Assembly: GCA_046347015.1 (NCBI GenBank)
Contig: JAXMHA010000027.1
Coordinates: 1-40,240 of the forward strand
DNA from: Dokdonella_A sp046347015
Lineage (GTDB): Bacteria; Pseudomonadota; Gammaproteobacteria; Xanthomonadales; Rhodanobacteraceae
Direction of reading: 5' to 3'
Length of the DNA stretch: 40,240 nucleotides
This document shows positions 23,219 to 33,100 of this stretch, piece after piece. A program made the translations under genes and the position numbers. Within the stretch, counting starts at the first letter, position 1. Every line of letters starts with the position of its first letter. The notes below the pieces were generated by a model. That model did no database searches. It saw nothing but the letters and a program-made list of their open reading frames with translations, and was not told the DNA's origin.

Positions 23219-25318
23219 ATGACCCGGCATGCCGAAGCCGCTCGCGCCGCCGCGCTTCGCGCAGCGCTCGAGGACGCCAACTACCGCTATCACGTGCTGG
23301 ATGATCCGGACATCCCGGACGCCGAGTACGATCGCCTGCTGCGCGAGCTCGAAGCGCTGGAAGCTGCACACCCGGATCTCGCGACACCGGATTCGCCGAC
23401 GCGCCACGTCGGCGCGCGTGCGGCCAGGGGCTTCGCCGAAGTACGCCACGAGATTCCGATGCTGTCGCTCGGCAACGCCTTCTCGGTGGAAGGCGATGAC
23501 GACCGGACGCGGTTCGGCGAGGTTGCCGATTTCGTGCAGCGGATCGAGCAGGCGCTGGACCGCAAGGATCCGGTGTTCTCGGTCGAACCGAAACTCGACG
23601 GTCTCGCGATCAGCTTGCGCTACGAGGACGGCTTGTTCGTGCAGGGCGCGACGCGCGGCGATGGCGAGACCGGCGAGGATGTGACCGCCAACCTGCGCAC
23701 GGTGCGGGCGATTCCATTGCGCCTGCGCGGCTCGGGCTGGCCGCGCGTGCTCGAGGTGCGCGGCGAAGTCATCATGCTGCGCCGGGACTTCGAGGCCTTC
23801 AATGCACGGGCACTCGCGGACGGCGAGAAGACATTGGCGAATCCGCGCAATGGCGCGGCCGGATCGTTGCGGCAGCTCGACCCTGCCGTCACCGCGCGGC
23901 GAAAGCTGAGCTTCTTTGCCTACGCGATTGGAGTCGTGGCCGGCGGAGATCTGCCCGATACCCACTCGGCGACGTTGGTTCTGCTGCGCACCTGGGGATT
24001 CCCGGTGCCCCCGGTCGTCGCGGTTGCGCGCGGGTTCGAGGGCCTGGTCGCGTATTACCGGCACATTGGCGCCATGCGCGACACCTTGCCGTACGGCATC
24101 GACGGTGTCGTGTACAAGCTCGACGACTACGCCGGTCAGCGCGAGATGGGCTTCGTCGCGCGTGCGCCCCGTTGGGCGCTGGCACACAAGTTCCCCGCCG
24201 AGGAACAGGCGACCATCGTCGAGGCGATCGAAGTCCAGATCGGCCGGACCGGCGCCGCGACGCCGGTTGCCCGCCTGCAACCCGTGTGCGTCGCGGGCGT
24301 CACCGTCACCAACGCAACCCTGCACAATGCCGACCAGGTCGCGCGCCTCGACGTGCGCGTCGGGGATTCCGTCATCGTGCGCCGGGCGGGCGACGTGATC
24401 CCCGAAGTGGTGCGCGTGATTCCCGACCGCCGTCCGGCGCACGCAAGGCCATGGAAGATGCCCGCGCGTTGTCCTGTCTGCGGTTCGGCGATCGTGCGCG
24501 AGGAAGGTGAAGCTGCGGCGCGGTGCAGCGGGGGCCTGGCCTGCGCCGCGCAGCAACGCGAGGCGATCCGGCATTTCGCGTCGCGCCGCGCGATGGATAT
24601 CGACGGCCTCGGCGAACGCTATATCGAGGACCTGATCGAGTTCGGCTACGTCAAATCCGTCGCCGACCTGTACCGGCTCACGCTCGATGACTTCCTCGCA
24701 ATGAAGAGCCGCGCCGACGAGCGCGATGGAACCACACCGGAGACCGTCCGGGCAGGCAAGATCGCGACCAAGTGGGCCGAGAACCTTGTTGCCGCCATCG
24801 CGGCCAGCAAGGCGACCACGCTGGAGCGGTTCCTCTACGCGCTCGGGATCCCGGATGTCGGCGACGCGACCGCGAAATCGCTCGCGCGGCATTTCGGTTC
24901 GCTGGAGGCATTGGAAGCCGCGGACGAGGCCGCGTTGACCGAGGTGCCGGACATCGGGCCAATCATCGCCGCGCGCATCGCCACGTTCTTCGCCGAACGG
25001 CACAATCGCGCCGCGATCGATGCGCTGCACAAGGCCGGCGTGCACTGGCGGAACTCGACCCCGCAACGGGACGTGGCCGGGCCGCTCGCAGGCCAGACCG
25101 TGGTACTGACCGGAACGCTGTCATCCCTGACCCGGGATGCGGCAAAGGAAGGTCTCGAAGCGCTCGGCGCCAAGGTCGCGGATTCGGTATCGAAGAAGAC
25201 CACGTTCGTCGTGGCCGGCGAGTCGGCCGGCTCGAAACTCGACAAGGCACGGTCGCTCGGCGTCGACGTGTGGGATGAAGCCCGCTTGCTCGACCTGCTG
25301 CAGCAGCGTGGAGCCTGA
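23219..25318 (+). CDS. ligA: NAD-dependent DNA ligase LigA
   Basis: The protein has 699 residues. Ia domain (YRYHVLDDPDIPDAEYDRLL), adenylation site Lys in EPKLDGLAI, OB-fold, zinc finger (CPVCG with a distal CSGGLAC pair), helix-hairpin-helix repeats and a C-terminal BRCT domain (GQTVVLTGTLSSLTRD) appear in the canonical order. It seals nicks during replication and repair using NAD+. The ATG at 23219 begins MTRHAEAARA; the upstream frame has no homologous content. Its last bases overlap the GTG start proposed for epmA. Confidence 0.97.
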   Translation: MTRHAEAARAAALRAALEDANYRYHVLDDPDIPDAEYDRLLRELEALEAAHPDLATPDSPTRHVGARAARGFAEVRHEIPMLSLGNAFSVEGDDDRTRFGEVADFVQRIEQALDRKDPVFSVEPKLDGLAISLRYEDGLFVQGATRGDGETGEDVTANLRTVRAIPLRLRGSGWPRVLEVRGEVIMLRRDFEAFNARALADGEKTLANPRNGAAGSLRQLDPAVTARRKLSFFAYAIGVVAGGDLPDTHSATLVLLRTWGFPVPPVVAVARGFEGLVAYYRHIGAMRDTLPYGIDGVVYKLDDYAGQREMGFVARAPRWALAHKFPAEEQATIVEAIEVQIGRTGAATPVARLQPVCVAGVTVTNATLHNADQVARLDVRVGDSVIVRRAGDVIPEVVRVIPDRRPAHARPWKMPARCPVCGSAIVREEGEAAARCSGGLACAAQQREAIRHFASRRAMDIDGLGERYIEDLIEFGYVKSVADLYRLTLDDFLAMKSRADERDGTTPETVRAGKIATKWAENLVAAIAASKATTLERFLYALGIPDVGDATAKSLARHFGSLEALEAADEAALTEVPDIGPIIAARIATFFAERHNRAAIDALHKAGVHWRNSTPQRDVAGPLAGQTVVLTGTLSSLTRDAAKEGLEALGAKVADSVSKKTTFVVAGESAGSKLDKARSLGVDVWDEARLLDLLQQRGA

Positions 25319-26273
25319 CGCCGGCCATCGCCGCGCGGCGCTGCAAATGCGCGCGCGGGTCAACGCGCTGATCCGCGACTTCTTCGCGCAGCGTGGCGTG
25401 CTGGAAGTCGAGACGCCGATCCTGTCGCGGGCCGCCAACACCGAGCCGAACATCGACAGCTTCTCGACGCTTGCCGCCGGGCCGGAAACCGCCAGTTTGC
25501 GCGAGCGCTGGTTGCGGACTTCCGCCGAGTTCCCGATGAAACGCCTGCTGGCGGCGGGATCCGGCGATTGCTATGAGCTGGGCCACGTGTTTCGCAACGG
25601 CGAGGCAGGCCGCTCGCACAATCCCGAGTTCACGATGCTGGAGTGGTATCGCCTCGGGTTCGACCATCACCGGCTTGCGCGTGAATGCGCCGAACTGGTG
25701 CAGGCGGCGCTGGCGTTGGTACGGCGCGAGGCCTCCGTGGCGACGACGACGTATCGCGACTGGTTCCGGAACGGGCTCGGCATTGATCCCTTCACGGCCG
25801 ATGATGCGGCGCTGCGGGAGCCGCTGCGCCGGTTCTCGATCAGACCCGACGGCCTCGGCAAGGACGACTGGCTGGACTTGCTCATCACCCATTGCCTGCA
25901 GCCGGAGTTGCCGCACGGCGGAATCACGGTCGTCCACGACTTTCCGGTGTCACAATCCTCGCTGGCACGCATCCGGCCCGGCGATCCTCCCGTCGCCGAA
26001 CGCTTCGAGCTGTATCTCGGCCGTCGCGAACTCGCCAATGGCTATCACGAATTGAACGACGCCGCGGAGCAGCGTGCGCGATTCGAGGGCGACAACCGGC
26101 GTCGCCGCGAACGCGGCCAGCGGGAGTTGCCGCTGGACGAAGGCCTGCTCGCGGTTCTGGGCTCTCTCCCGGATTGCGCCGGTGTCGCGCTTGGGGTCGA
26201 TCGCCTGCTGATGGACCTGCTCGGCAGCGATGACATCCGCGACGTGATCGCGTTTCCATTCGCGGATGCCTGA
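25308..26273 (+). CDS. epmA: Elongation factor P--(R)-beta-lysine ligase EpmA (PoxA/GenX)
   Basis: This 321-residue paralogue of class II lysyl-tRNA synthetase has only the catalytic core. Motif 2 region reads ELGHVFRNGEAGRSHNPEFT and motif 3 reads GVALGVDRLLMDLLG. The anticodon-binding domain is missing, as expected. EpmA attaches beta-lysine to EF-P so that ribosomes pass polyproline stretches. Length and N-terminus (RRAALQMRARVNALIRDFF) match E. coli EpmA best if translation starts at GTG 25308, overlapping ligA by 11 bases; an ATG at 25347 is the alternative. efp and epmB are not in the window. Confidence 0.92.
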   Translation: MEPDAGHRRAALQMRARVNALIRDFFAQRGVLEVETPILSRAANTEPNIDSFSTLAAGPETASLRERWLRTSAEFPMKRLLAAGSGDCYELGHVFRNGEAGRSHNPEFTMLEWYRLGFDHHRLARECAELVQAALALVRREASVATTTYRDWFRNGLGIDPFTADDAALREPLRRFSIRPDGLGKDDWLDLLITHCLQPELPHGGITVVHDFPVSQSSLARIRPGDPPVAERFELYLGRRELANGYHELNDAAEQRARFEGDNRRRRERGQRELPLDEGLLAVLGSLPDCAGVALGVDRLLMDLLGSDDIRDVIAFPFADA

Positions 26274-26277
26274 TGGG

Positions 26278-26300
26278 GGCGCGGCCCGCCGGACCGCGCC
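26278..26300. terminator. Hairpin between convergent epmA and aqpZ
   Basis: A 7-bp perfect GC stem (GGCGCGG at 26278-26284, CCGCGCC at 26294-26300) lies four bases after the epmA stop. No T tract follows on either strand, so its role as a terminator is doubtful. Confidence 0.3.
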
Positions 26301-26344
26301 GCTCCGGGGCCGCTGGACCTTCCCGAATCGATGTCGCCGACGAT

Positions 26345-27049
26345 TCAGTCCGTTCGTTCGCTCCACAGGTAGCGGTAGATCAGGCCGCCGATGATGCCGC
26401 CGATGATCGGCGCGACCCAGAACAACCACAACTGGTGCAGCGCCCAACCACCCTGGACGATGGCCGGTCCCGTCGAGCGCGCCGGGTTCACCGATGTGTT
26501 GGTGACCGGAATGCTGACGAGGTGGATCAGCGTCAATGCGAGGCCGATCGTCAACCCGAAGAATCCTGCCGAAGCGCGCTTGTCCGTCGAGCCCATGATG
26601 ATCAGCACGAAGAATCCGCTCATCACGACCTCGCACAGGAAGGCCGCACCCAGCGAATATCCGCCCGGTGAGTGTTCGCCGTAGCCGTTCGAAGCGAAGC
26701 CGCTGCTGGCGGCATCGAAGCCGGCCTTGCCGCTCGCGATCGCATACAACACCCAGCCGGCGATGATCGCGCCGACCACCTGCGCGACGATGTACGGGAT
26801 TGCCTCCTTCGCCGGAAAGCGCCCGCCGGCGGTCAGGCCGACGGTCACCGCCGGGTTGATGTGGCTGCCGGAGATGTGCCCGATCATGTAGCACATCGTC
26901 AACTGCGTGAGTCCGAATGCGAGCGCGACTCCGACGAATCCGATCCCGAGGTTCGGGAACGCGGCGGCAAGGACCGCCGCGCCGCATCCGCCGAACGTCA
27001 ACCAGAACGTGCCGAATGCTTCGGCCGCACATCGTTTTCCCAGGTTCAT
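26345..27049 (-). CDS. aqpZ: Aquaporin Z
   Basis: This 234-residue integral membrane protein has six predicted helices and two half-helix NPA boxes (SHINPAVT and TSVNPARS). The stretch LIHLVSIPVTNTSVNPARS preserves the His, Thr and Arg of the narrow water-selective filter of E. coli AqpZ, which makes a water channel more likely than a glycerol facilitator. The C-terminal GGIIGGLIYRYLW is also AqpZ-like. The ATG at 27049 has GGAGAA upstream; the open frame further upstream to 27433 is not used. It is the last of three minus-strand genes but separated from the DUF2461 gene by 253 bases and a hairpin, so probably has its own promoter. Confidence 0.95.
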   Translation of the reverse strand: MNLGKRCAAEAFGTFWLTFGGCGAAVLAAAFPNLGIGFVGVALAFGLTQLTMCYMIGHISGSHINPAVTVGLTAGGRFPAKEAIPYIVAQVVGAIIAGWVLYAIASGKAGFDAASSGFASNGYGEHSPGGYSLGAAFLCEVVMSGFFVLIIMGSTDKRASAGFFGLTIGLALTLIHLVSIPVTNTSVNPARSTGPAIVQGGWALHQLWLFWVAPIIGGIIGGLIYRYLWSERTD

Positions 27050-27257
27050 GAGGGTTCTCCCTTCACTTGGATCGGAACCCGCAGCGTGGTGCCGCGGGCG
27101 TGGATTGTGCCGCCGGTCGCTGCGGCACCAGCAGGATAGGGATTTTCGGGCGGGACGGGTACCGCGGAACGGCAAGCCAAAGTTCGATCGCACTCGATGG
27201 ACCGTGCCGAAACGGCGCCAGGCCGCCTTGGGCTTGGCTGGCCCATGGAAGGCAAAC

Positions 27258-27286
27258 AACGGTGCCAGCGTCGAGCGCTGGCCGTT
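27258..27286 (-). terminator. Hairpin after the DUF2461 gene, probable terminator
   Basis: Arms 27258-27270 and 27276-27286 pair over 11 bp with a two-base bulge and a five-base loop, 17 bases after the minus-strand stop at 27303. On the minus strand GTTTGCCTT follows, moderately T-rich. The remainder of the 27050-27302 gap shows nothing else I can support. Confidence 0.45.
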
Positions 27287-27302
27287 GCACGCCGGGTCGC
27301 GG

Positions 27303-27989
27303 TCAATACTCGAGGTTCTGTGCGGCACACAAGTAGTCGACCAGTGGGGCAAGGCGCTTGAAGTGATCGACCACGAACGCGAACAGCCGTGGCGAGTACG
27401 CCAAAGCGTCCGCGAAGCCGACGCCCGCGGCAAAGCTCTTGCGCTTCAGGTCCTCGATCAGCGGGTGGTCGGGAGGGAAGCCCTGCGGTGCGCGGCTCAG
27501 CGATTCACCCCAAAACCCGTAGTGCTGGCGAAACGCGCGACCATGTGCGGCACGTTTCCACGCTGCCGGATTGTCCACGATGAAGGAGCGGATGTTCCGA
27601 AGGGTGTGGTTTTCCGGATGCCACAGGCCTGCACCGACGAAGCAGTCGCCTGGCGCGATGTGCAGGTAGAAAGAAGGCGCCGCGATCTCGCGGCGACGCG
27701 CGTGGAAAATGCGTGCGCCGGCCCAAGTCTTGTACGGCGCCTTGTTGCCGGAAAAGCGCGTATCGCGCTGGATCCGGAACAGCGAGCCGCCAACTTTGCG
27801 TGGATCGGCCCGGTAATTCGGACTGAGTCGCGCGACGGGCACCTGCAGATCCGAGATCAGGCGCAGGTACGGTTCGCGCACATCGCGTTCGTAATCGCCC
27901 TGGTGCGCCTTGAACCACGTGCGGTTGTTGTGGCGCGCGAGCTTGCGCAGGAACGTGAACGTCGCGGGCGAGAAATAGACAGGTGGCAT
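27303..27989 (-). CDS. DUF2461 family protein (TIGR02453-like)
   Basis: This 228-residue cytoplasmic protein begins FSPATFTFLRKLARHNNRTW and contains FRIQRDTRFSGNKAPYKTW and SFYLHIAPGDCFVGAGLWHP, the conserved blocks of the DUF2461 family. Its biochemical role is unknown. Its ATG lies one base after the sbcB stop, so it is probably translated from the sbcB message. A hairpin follows its stop. Length is ordinary for the family. Confidence 0.92.
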   Translation of the reverse strand: MPPVYFSPATFTFLRKLARHNNRTWFKAHQGDYERDVREPYLRLISDLQVPVARLSPNYRADPRKVGGSLFRIQRDTRFSGNKAPYKTWAGARIFHARRREIAAPSFYLHIAPGDCFVGAGLWHPENHTLRNIRSFIVDNPAAWKRAAHGRAFRQHYGFWGESLSRAPQGFPPDHPLIEDLKRKSFAAGVGFADALAYSPRLFAFVVDHFKRLAPLVDYLCAAQNLEY

Positions 27990-27990
27990 G

Positions 27991-29451
27991 TCAGTCCCCG
28001 ATTTCGCCGCGGATTCTTTCGCCCCAAGCCTCCAGTCGGTCGAGCAGCGCTTGTCGTGGCCCCGGTGGCGTCGCCGCTCGCAACCTTGCGATCTCCTCGC
28101 TGTACCGTTCCAGCGTCAGCGTGGTGGTTTCGGTGTCTCGCGTCAGCTTGTCGCGGACGAAAGCGCGCCAGCGGCGCCGTTCGCCGGCGTCGAGTGTTGC
28201 GGGCCAGTTGCGCGCACGGTAACGGAACAGGAGCTCCGGGTAGCGCGAATCGTCGAATCCGAATTGGGTATGGCCGAGCCGCGCGGGCGGCGTCGACCGT
28301 ACCTTGCCGATGCGGCGGCGATCGGCCTCGGAAGGAAAGCCGTCGTACAACTTCAACTCGGGATCGGCACGGCTCACCTGGCGCGAGGCCGCTGCGGCGA
28401 AAGCGCGGCGGACGCGCTCGGCGAGACCGTCGCGGGTGCGGATCCGCCCGAGGTTCGCAAGGCACCGGTCCGGGGTAAGTCCGATCCGGTGCAGGTCGAC
28501 GCCACGCAGGGTTTCGACGGGTGCGATGAACGGCGATCGGTTGCCGTGGATTTCCTTCAGCGGCGGACGTTCGACGCCATCGGGCAGGTCTTCGCGCGCG
28601 GTGTACAGGCGTTCATCGAGTTCCTCCGCATCGAGGCCGGTCCACTCATCCGGATCAACCCCGAGGTCGGCGACGATCAGCGTCTCGCTTCGCAATGGAT
28701 GCTCGGTGATCGGCACCACCATGGCGAGGCAACCACGCTCCGCCGGGTAGCGCCCGGAGACATGCAGCAAAGGTTGTTGCGCCGCCAGCGCCGGGCCCAG
28801 TACCTGCGCCACGCGCTTCTTGTCGCGCAAGGCGAAGTGCCAGTCGTAGAGGCGCGGCTGCCGTTCGCGCAGCAGCCGCGCGAAGGCAATGGTCGCCCTG
28901 ACGTCCGACAGCGCGTCGTGGGCGTGATCGTGCTCGATCCCGTTGGCGGCGGCGAGGTCCGGCAGCCGGAACGATGGCATTCCATCCTCGCGGTTCGGCC
29001 ACTCGATGCCATCCGGCCGCAGTGCGTGGAACGCGCGCGCGAGGTCAAGGATGTCCCAGCGCGAATTGCCGTTCTTCCACGCATGCTCGTACGGATCGAA
29101 GAAGTTCCGGTAGAAGAGGTAGCGATTGATGTTGTCGTCGAAGCGGATCGAGTTGTAGCCGACGGAGCAGGTTCCGGGTTCGACCAGCAGCGCATTGACC
29201 GCCTCGGCAAACTCGGCTTCGATCAAGCCATCGCGTGTGGTGTCTTGCGGAACGATCCCGGTGAGGAGGGAAGCCTCCGGATGCGGCAGAACGTCGCCTG
29301 CGAGGGCGCACGTGAGCACCGCCGGTTCCGCGATCGGCGCGAGTTCGAGGTTGGTCCGGATCGCGGCGAACTGCTGCGGCCGGTCGCGTGACGGGTCCGC
29401 ACCGGTCGTTTCGAAATCGTACCAGAGCAACGTCGGCGTCGCGGTCGGCAT
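27991..29451 (-). CDS. sbcB: Exodeoxyribonuclease I (SbcB)
   Basis: This 486-residue protein degrades single-stranded DNA 3' to 5'. The DEDDh exonuclease domain has YDFETTG, GYNSIRFDDN and HDALSDVRAT. The SH3-like and helical C-terminal regions of ExoI follow (LKEIHGNRSPFI, then KLYDGFPSEADRRRI). Length is close to the E. coli enzyme (475). The ATG at 29451 gives MPTATPTLLWYDFETTG; the frame is open further upstream but overlaps orn and lacks homology. orn is divergent across a 67-base gap, so two 3'-5' exonucleases, one for DNA and one for short RNA, share a control region. Confidence 0.95.
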   Translation of the reverse strand: MPTATPTLLWYDFETTGADPSRDRPQQFAAIRTNLELAPIAEPAVLTCALAGDVLPHPEASLLTGIVPQDTTRDGLIEAEFAEAVNALLVEPGTCSVGYNSIRFDDNINRYLFYRNFFDPYEHAWKNGNSRWDILDLARAFHALRPDGIEWPNREDGMPSFRLPDLAAANGIEHDHAHDALSDVRATIAFARLLRERQPRLYDWHFALRDKKRVAQVLGPALAAQQPLLHVSGRYPAERGCLAMVVPITEHPLRSETLIVADLGVDPDEWTGLDAEELDERLYTAREDLPDGVERPPLKEIHGNRSPFIAPVETLRGVDLHRIGLTPDRCLANLGRIRTRDGLAERVRRAFAAAASRQVSRADPELKLYDGFPSEADRRRIGKVRSTPPARLGHTQFGFDDSRYPELLFRYRARNWPATLDAGERRRWRAFVRDKLTRDTETTTLTLERYSEEIARLRAATPPGPRQALLDRLEAWGERIRGEIGD

Positions 29452-29518
29452 CGGGCGAGCGTAGCAGAGCGGGAGTCGATCCCGGACGTTGGCGCTACAC
29501 TGCCCGGAGGGAGGCTCC

Positions 29519-30085
29519 ATGTCGCCACGCGCCGAAGACAACCTCGTCTGGATCGACCTCGAGATGACGGGGCTCGATCCCGACTCCGATTCGATCCTCG
29601 AAATCGCGACGGTGGTGACCGACCGCGAACTCGAAATCCTGGCCGTCGGGCCGGAGCTGGCGGTCCACCATGACGAACAGCGCCTCGCCGCGATGGATGA
29701 GTGGAACCGCCACCAGCACGCGAAATCCGGCCTGTGGCAGCGGGTGCTCGCGTCGGATGTCGACCTGGCCGGCGCGGAAGCCGCGACGCTCGCGTTCCTC
29801 GACGAGTGGGCCGTGGCGGGCCGGTCGCCAATCTGCGGCAATTCGATTTGCCAGGACCGGCGATTCCTGCATCGCCTGATGCCGCGGCTTGAGAGGTTCT
29901 TCCATTACCGCAACCTCGACGTGTCGACGCTGAAGGAACTGGCGCGGCGCTGGGCACCCGGCATCCTCGCCGGGATCGAGAAGGATGCGCGCCACACCGC
30001 GCTCAGCGATGTGCGGGATTCGATCGCGGAGTTGCGCCACTACCGTGTGTTCATGGGCCGGCTGGGCGGCGAAACGCGCGGTTGA
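29519..30085 (+). CDS. orn: Oligoribonuclease
   Basis: At 188 residues it has the usual Orn length. All DEDDh residues are visible: WIDLEMTGLD, GNSICQDRRFL and DARHTALSDVRDSI. Orn degrades RNA dinucleotides, including pGpG, the product of EAL-type c-di-GMP hydrolysis, and is essential in many gammaproteobacteria. This gives it a functional link to the c-di-GMP protein at 3399. CGGAGGGAGG at 29505-29514 fixes the ATG. It converges on dnaE2 with a 23-base gap. Confidence 0.96.
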   Translation: MSPRAEDNLVWIDLEMTGLDPDSDSILEIATVVTDRELEILAVGPELAVHHDEQRLAAMDEWNRHQHAKSGLWQRVLASDVDLAGAEAATLAFLDEWAVAGRSPICGNSICQDRRFLHRLMPRLERFFHYRNLDVSTLKELARRWAPGILAGIEKDARHTALSDVRDSIAELRHYRVFMGRLGGETRG

Positions 30086-30108
30086 CGCGGAGCAGGCGCG
30101 TGCCGGCG

Positions 30109-33100
30109 TCAGCGGAAATCGCGCGTCGAGAACATCAATGGCGGCAGCATCGCATCGAGGTCGTGCAGGCGGCGCGCGATCAGGTGGCGGACGCCGTCGG
30201 CCGCTTCGAGCACGCCGTCGACGCCGAGCACGCGTGCTTCGGTCAAGGCGTGATGCTGGCGTTCGGCGAGTTTTCTCCAGACCACGACGTTGACGCAGCC
30301 GGTTTCATCCTCGAGCGTCAGGAACGTCGTGCCGTTGGCGGTATAGGGACGCTGGCGGACAGTGACGAGACCCGCGTAGCGGACGGGGCGGCCGGTGTTC
30401 GCATCGCGCAGCAGTTCGCTGGCGCTCAGGATGCGGCGATGGCGCAGCCGGGCGCGCAGCAGCGCCAGTGGATGTCCCGCCAGTGACAAGCCTTGCGCCG
30501 CGTAGTCGGCGAGCACGTTCTCGGCGAGGTTGGCCGGCCGCAGCGCGATGCGCGGCTCGGCGATGCCGGCGCCGGCCAGCAGCGCAGGTACCGGCCGCGC
30601 GGCCGCGCTTTCCCAGCGCGCACGGTGGCGGTGGCCGGCAAGACCGTGCAGCGCTCCGGCGTCGGTGAGCCGCGCGCGTTCGCCGGCGTCGAGCCGCGCG
30701 CGCTGGACGAGATCGGCGACGTTGCGGAATGGATGTTCATCGCGGGCCCGGGCGATGCGTTCGGCAAGGCCCATGCCGACACCATTGATTTGCCGCAGCC
30801 CCAGCCGCAGTGCGGGTACGCCGCCCCACCGCTCGAGCGCGCAGTCGAACGTGCTGCGGGTGACGTCGGCCGGCAGCACGCGCACGCCATGCCGGCGGGC
30901 ATCGGCGACGATCTGGGCCGGTGCGTAGAAGCCCATGGGCTGCGAGTTCAACAACGCGCAGGCGTACGCCGCCGGGAAATGGCATTTCAGCCACGCCGAG
31001 GCGTACGCAAGGTGCGCGAAGCTTGCCGAGTGCGATTCGGGGAAACCGTATTCACCGAAACCGAGGATCTGCGAAAAGATGCGCTCGGCGAACGCCGGTT
31101 CGTAACCACGCTCGGCCATGCCGGCGAACAGCCGCGTGCGGAACGGTTCGAGGCCACCGTGGCGTTTCCACGCCGCCATCGCGCGGCGCAATTGGTCGGC
31201 TTCGCCGGGCGTGAAGCCGGCGGTGATCTCGGCGAGCCGCATCACCTGTTCCTGGAAGATCGGGATGCCGAGCGTGCGGCCGAGCACCTGCTCGACCGCG
31301 CATGGCCCGGCGCGATCGCGTTCGTGCGCCGCGCGTGGATAGTCGACCGCCTCCAGACCCTGCCGGCGGCGCAGGTACGGGTGCACCATGTCGCCGCTGA
31401 TCGGTCCCGGGCGCACGATCGCGATCTGCACGACGAGATCGTAGTAGTTGCGCGGCTGCAGGCGCGGCAACATCGCCATCTGCGCGCGCGATTCGATCTG
31501 GAACACGCCGACGGTGTCGGCGGCGGCGATCATGTCCCACGTCGCGGCATCGTCCAGCGGCAGCGTGGCGAGATCGAGGCCGACGCCGAGGTGCCGGCGC
31601 ACGAGATCGAAACACTTGTGCAGGCATGTCAGCATGCCGAGGGCGAGGCAATCGACCTTGAGCAGGCCGAGCGATTCGAGGTCGTCCTTGTCCCACTGGA
31701 TCACCGTGCGGTCCGGCATCGCCGCGTTCTCGACCGGCACCAGTTCGTGCAGCGGCGCGTCGGAGATGACGAACCCGCCGACGTGCTGCGACAGGTGCCG
31801 CGGAAACCCGGTCAGCTCGCCGGTGAGCACCAGCAGCCGGTGCAGCAGCGGGTTGTCGGGGTCGAGTCCGTGCTCGCGCAGGCACGCGGCTTGCGACTGG
31901 CCTTCGCGCCGCGCGGACAAGGCCTGGCGCACCACGTCGATGCGGTCGGCGGGCAGGCCCAATGCACCGCCCACGTCGCGCAATGCGCTGCGCGTGCGGT
32001 AGCAGATCACGGTGGCCGCCAGCGCCGCGCGCTCGCGGCCGTACTTGCGGTAGACGTACTGGATGACTTCCTCGCGGCGCTCGTGCTCGAAGTCGACGTC
32101 GATGTCGGGCGGTTCGCGGCGCTCGCGCGACATGAAACGCTCGAACAACAGCTCGACCTGCGCGGGATTGACCGCGGTGATGCCGAGGCAGTAGCACACC
32201 GCCGAGTTGGCCGACGAGCCGCGGCCCTGGCACAGGATCGGCGGCTGTTGCGCGCGGGCCCACGCGACGATGTCATGCACCGTCAGGAAGAAGTGCTCGT
32301 TGCCGAGTTCGGCGATCAGCGCGAGTTCGTGGTCGAGCAGCGCCCGCACCGCGGGCGGCACGCCGCCTGGCCAGCGGCGCGCGGCGCCGGCCAATGTCAG
32401 CGCACGCAGGTGTTCGCTCGCGGTGAGCCCGTCCGGGACCAGCTCGTGCGGGTAGCGGTAGGCGAGTGTGCCGAGATCGAACCGGCAACGCGTGGCGACG
32501 CGCAGGGTTTCCGCCAGCAGCGCCGGTGGATACAGCGCAACGAGGTCGGCCATGCACCGCAAGTGGCGTTCGCCATTCGCGAACAACGCGTGCCCGGCTG
32601 CGGCGACGGTGCAGCCGAGGCGGATCGCGGTCATCACGTCCTGCAACGCGCGGCGCCGACGGACGTGCATGTGCACGTCGCCGCTGGCGAGTCGCGGCAG
32701 CCCGTGGCGCCGGCCGAGCGTGTCCAGCGCCGCGAGCCGCGCAGCGTCGTCCGGGCCGCGGTGCAGTTCCACCGCGAGCCAGCAGCGGCCTCCGAATGAA
32801 TGCGCGAGCCACGCCGCGTGCGTGTCGGCGTCGGCATCGGCATCGGCGGTGACGGGCCACAGCACCAGCACGCCGGCACCGAGCGTTTCGGCGTCGGCGC
32901 GGGTGAGCCGGTATTCGCCCTTGCGGCTGCGCCGGCGCGCGGTCGTGATCAAGCGGCACAGGTCGGAATAACCCGCCTGGTCGGCCGCGAGCAGCACCAG
33001 CTTCGGGCCGTCGGCGAGCTGGACTTCGCTGCCGACGATCAGCCGCACGCCGTGGCGGCGCGACGCCTCGAGCGCACGCACGCTGCCGGCTATCGAACAT

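Noticed and set aside
29452..29841. Upstream extension of the sbcB frame into orn
   Set aside because: The extension overlaps a well-supported divergent gene and the exonuclease domain starts at once from the ATG at 29451.
30083..30111. Inverted repeat TGACGC/GCGTCA between orn and dnaE2
   Set aside because: Only six paired bases with a long loop and no T tract; too weak to call a terminator.
30493..32799. A 768-codon plus-strand frame opposite dnaE2
   Set aside because: Shadow of dnaE2; no motifs and biased composition.
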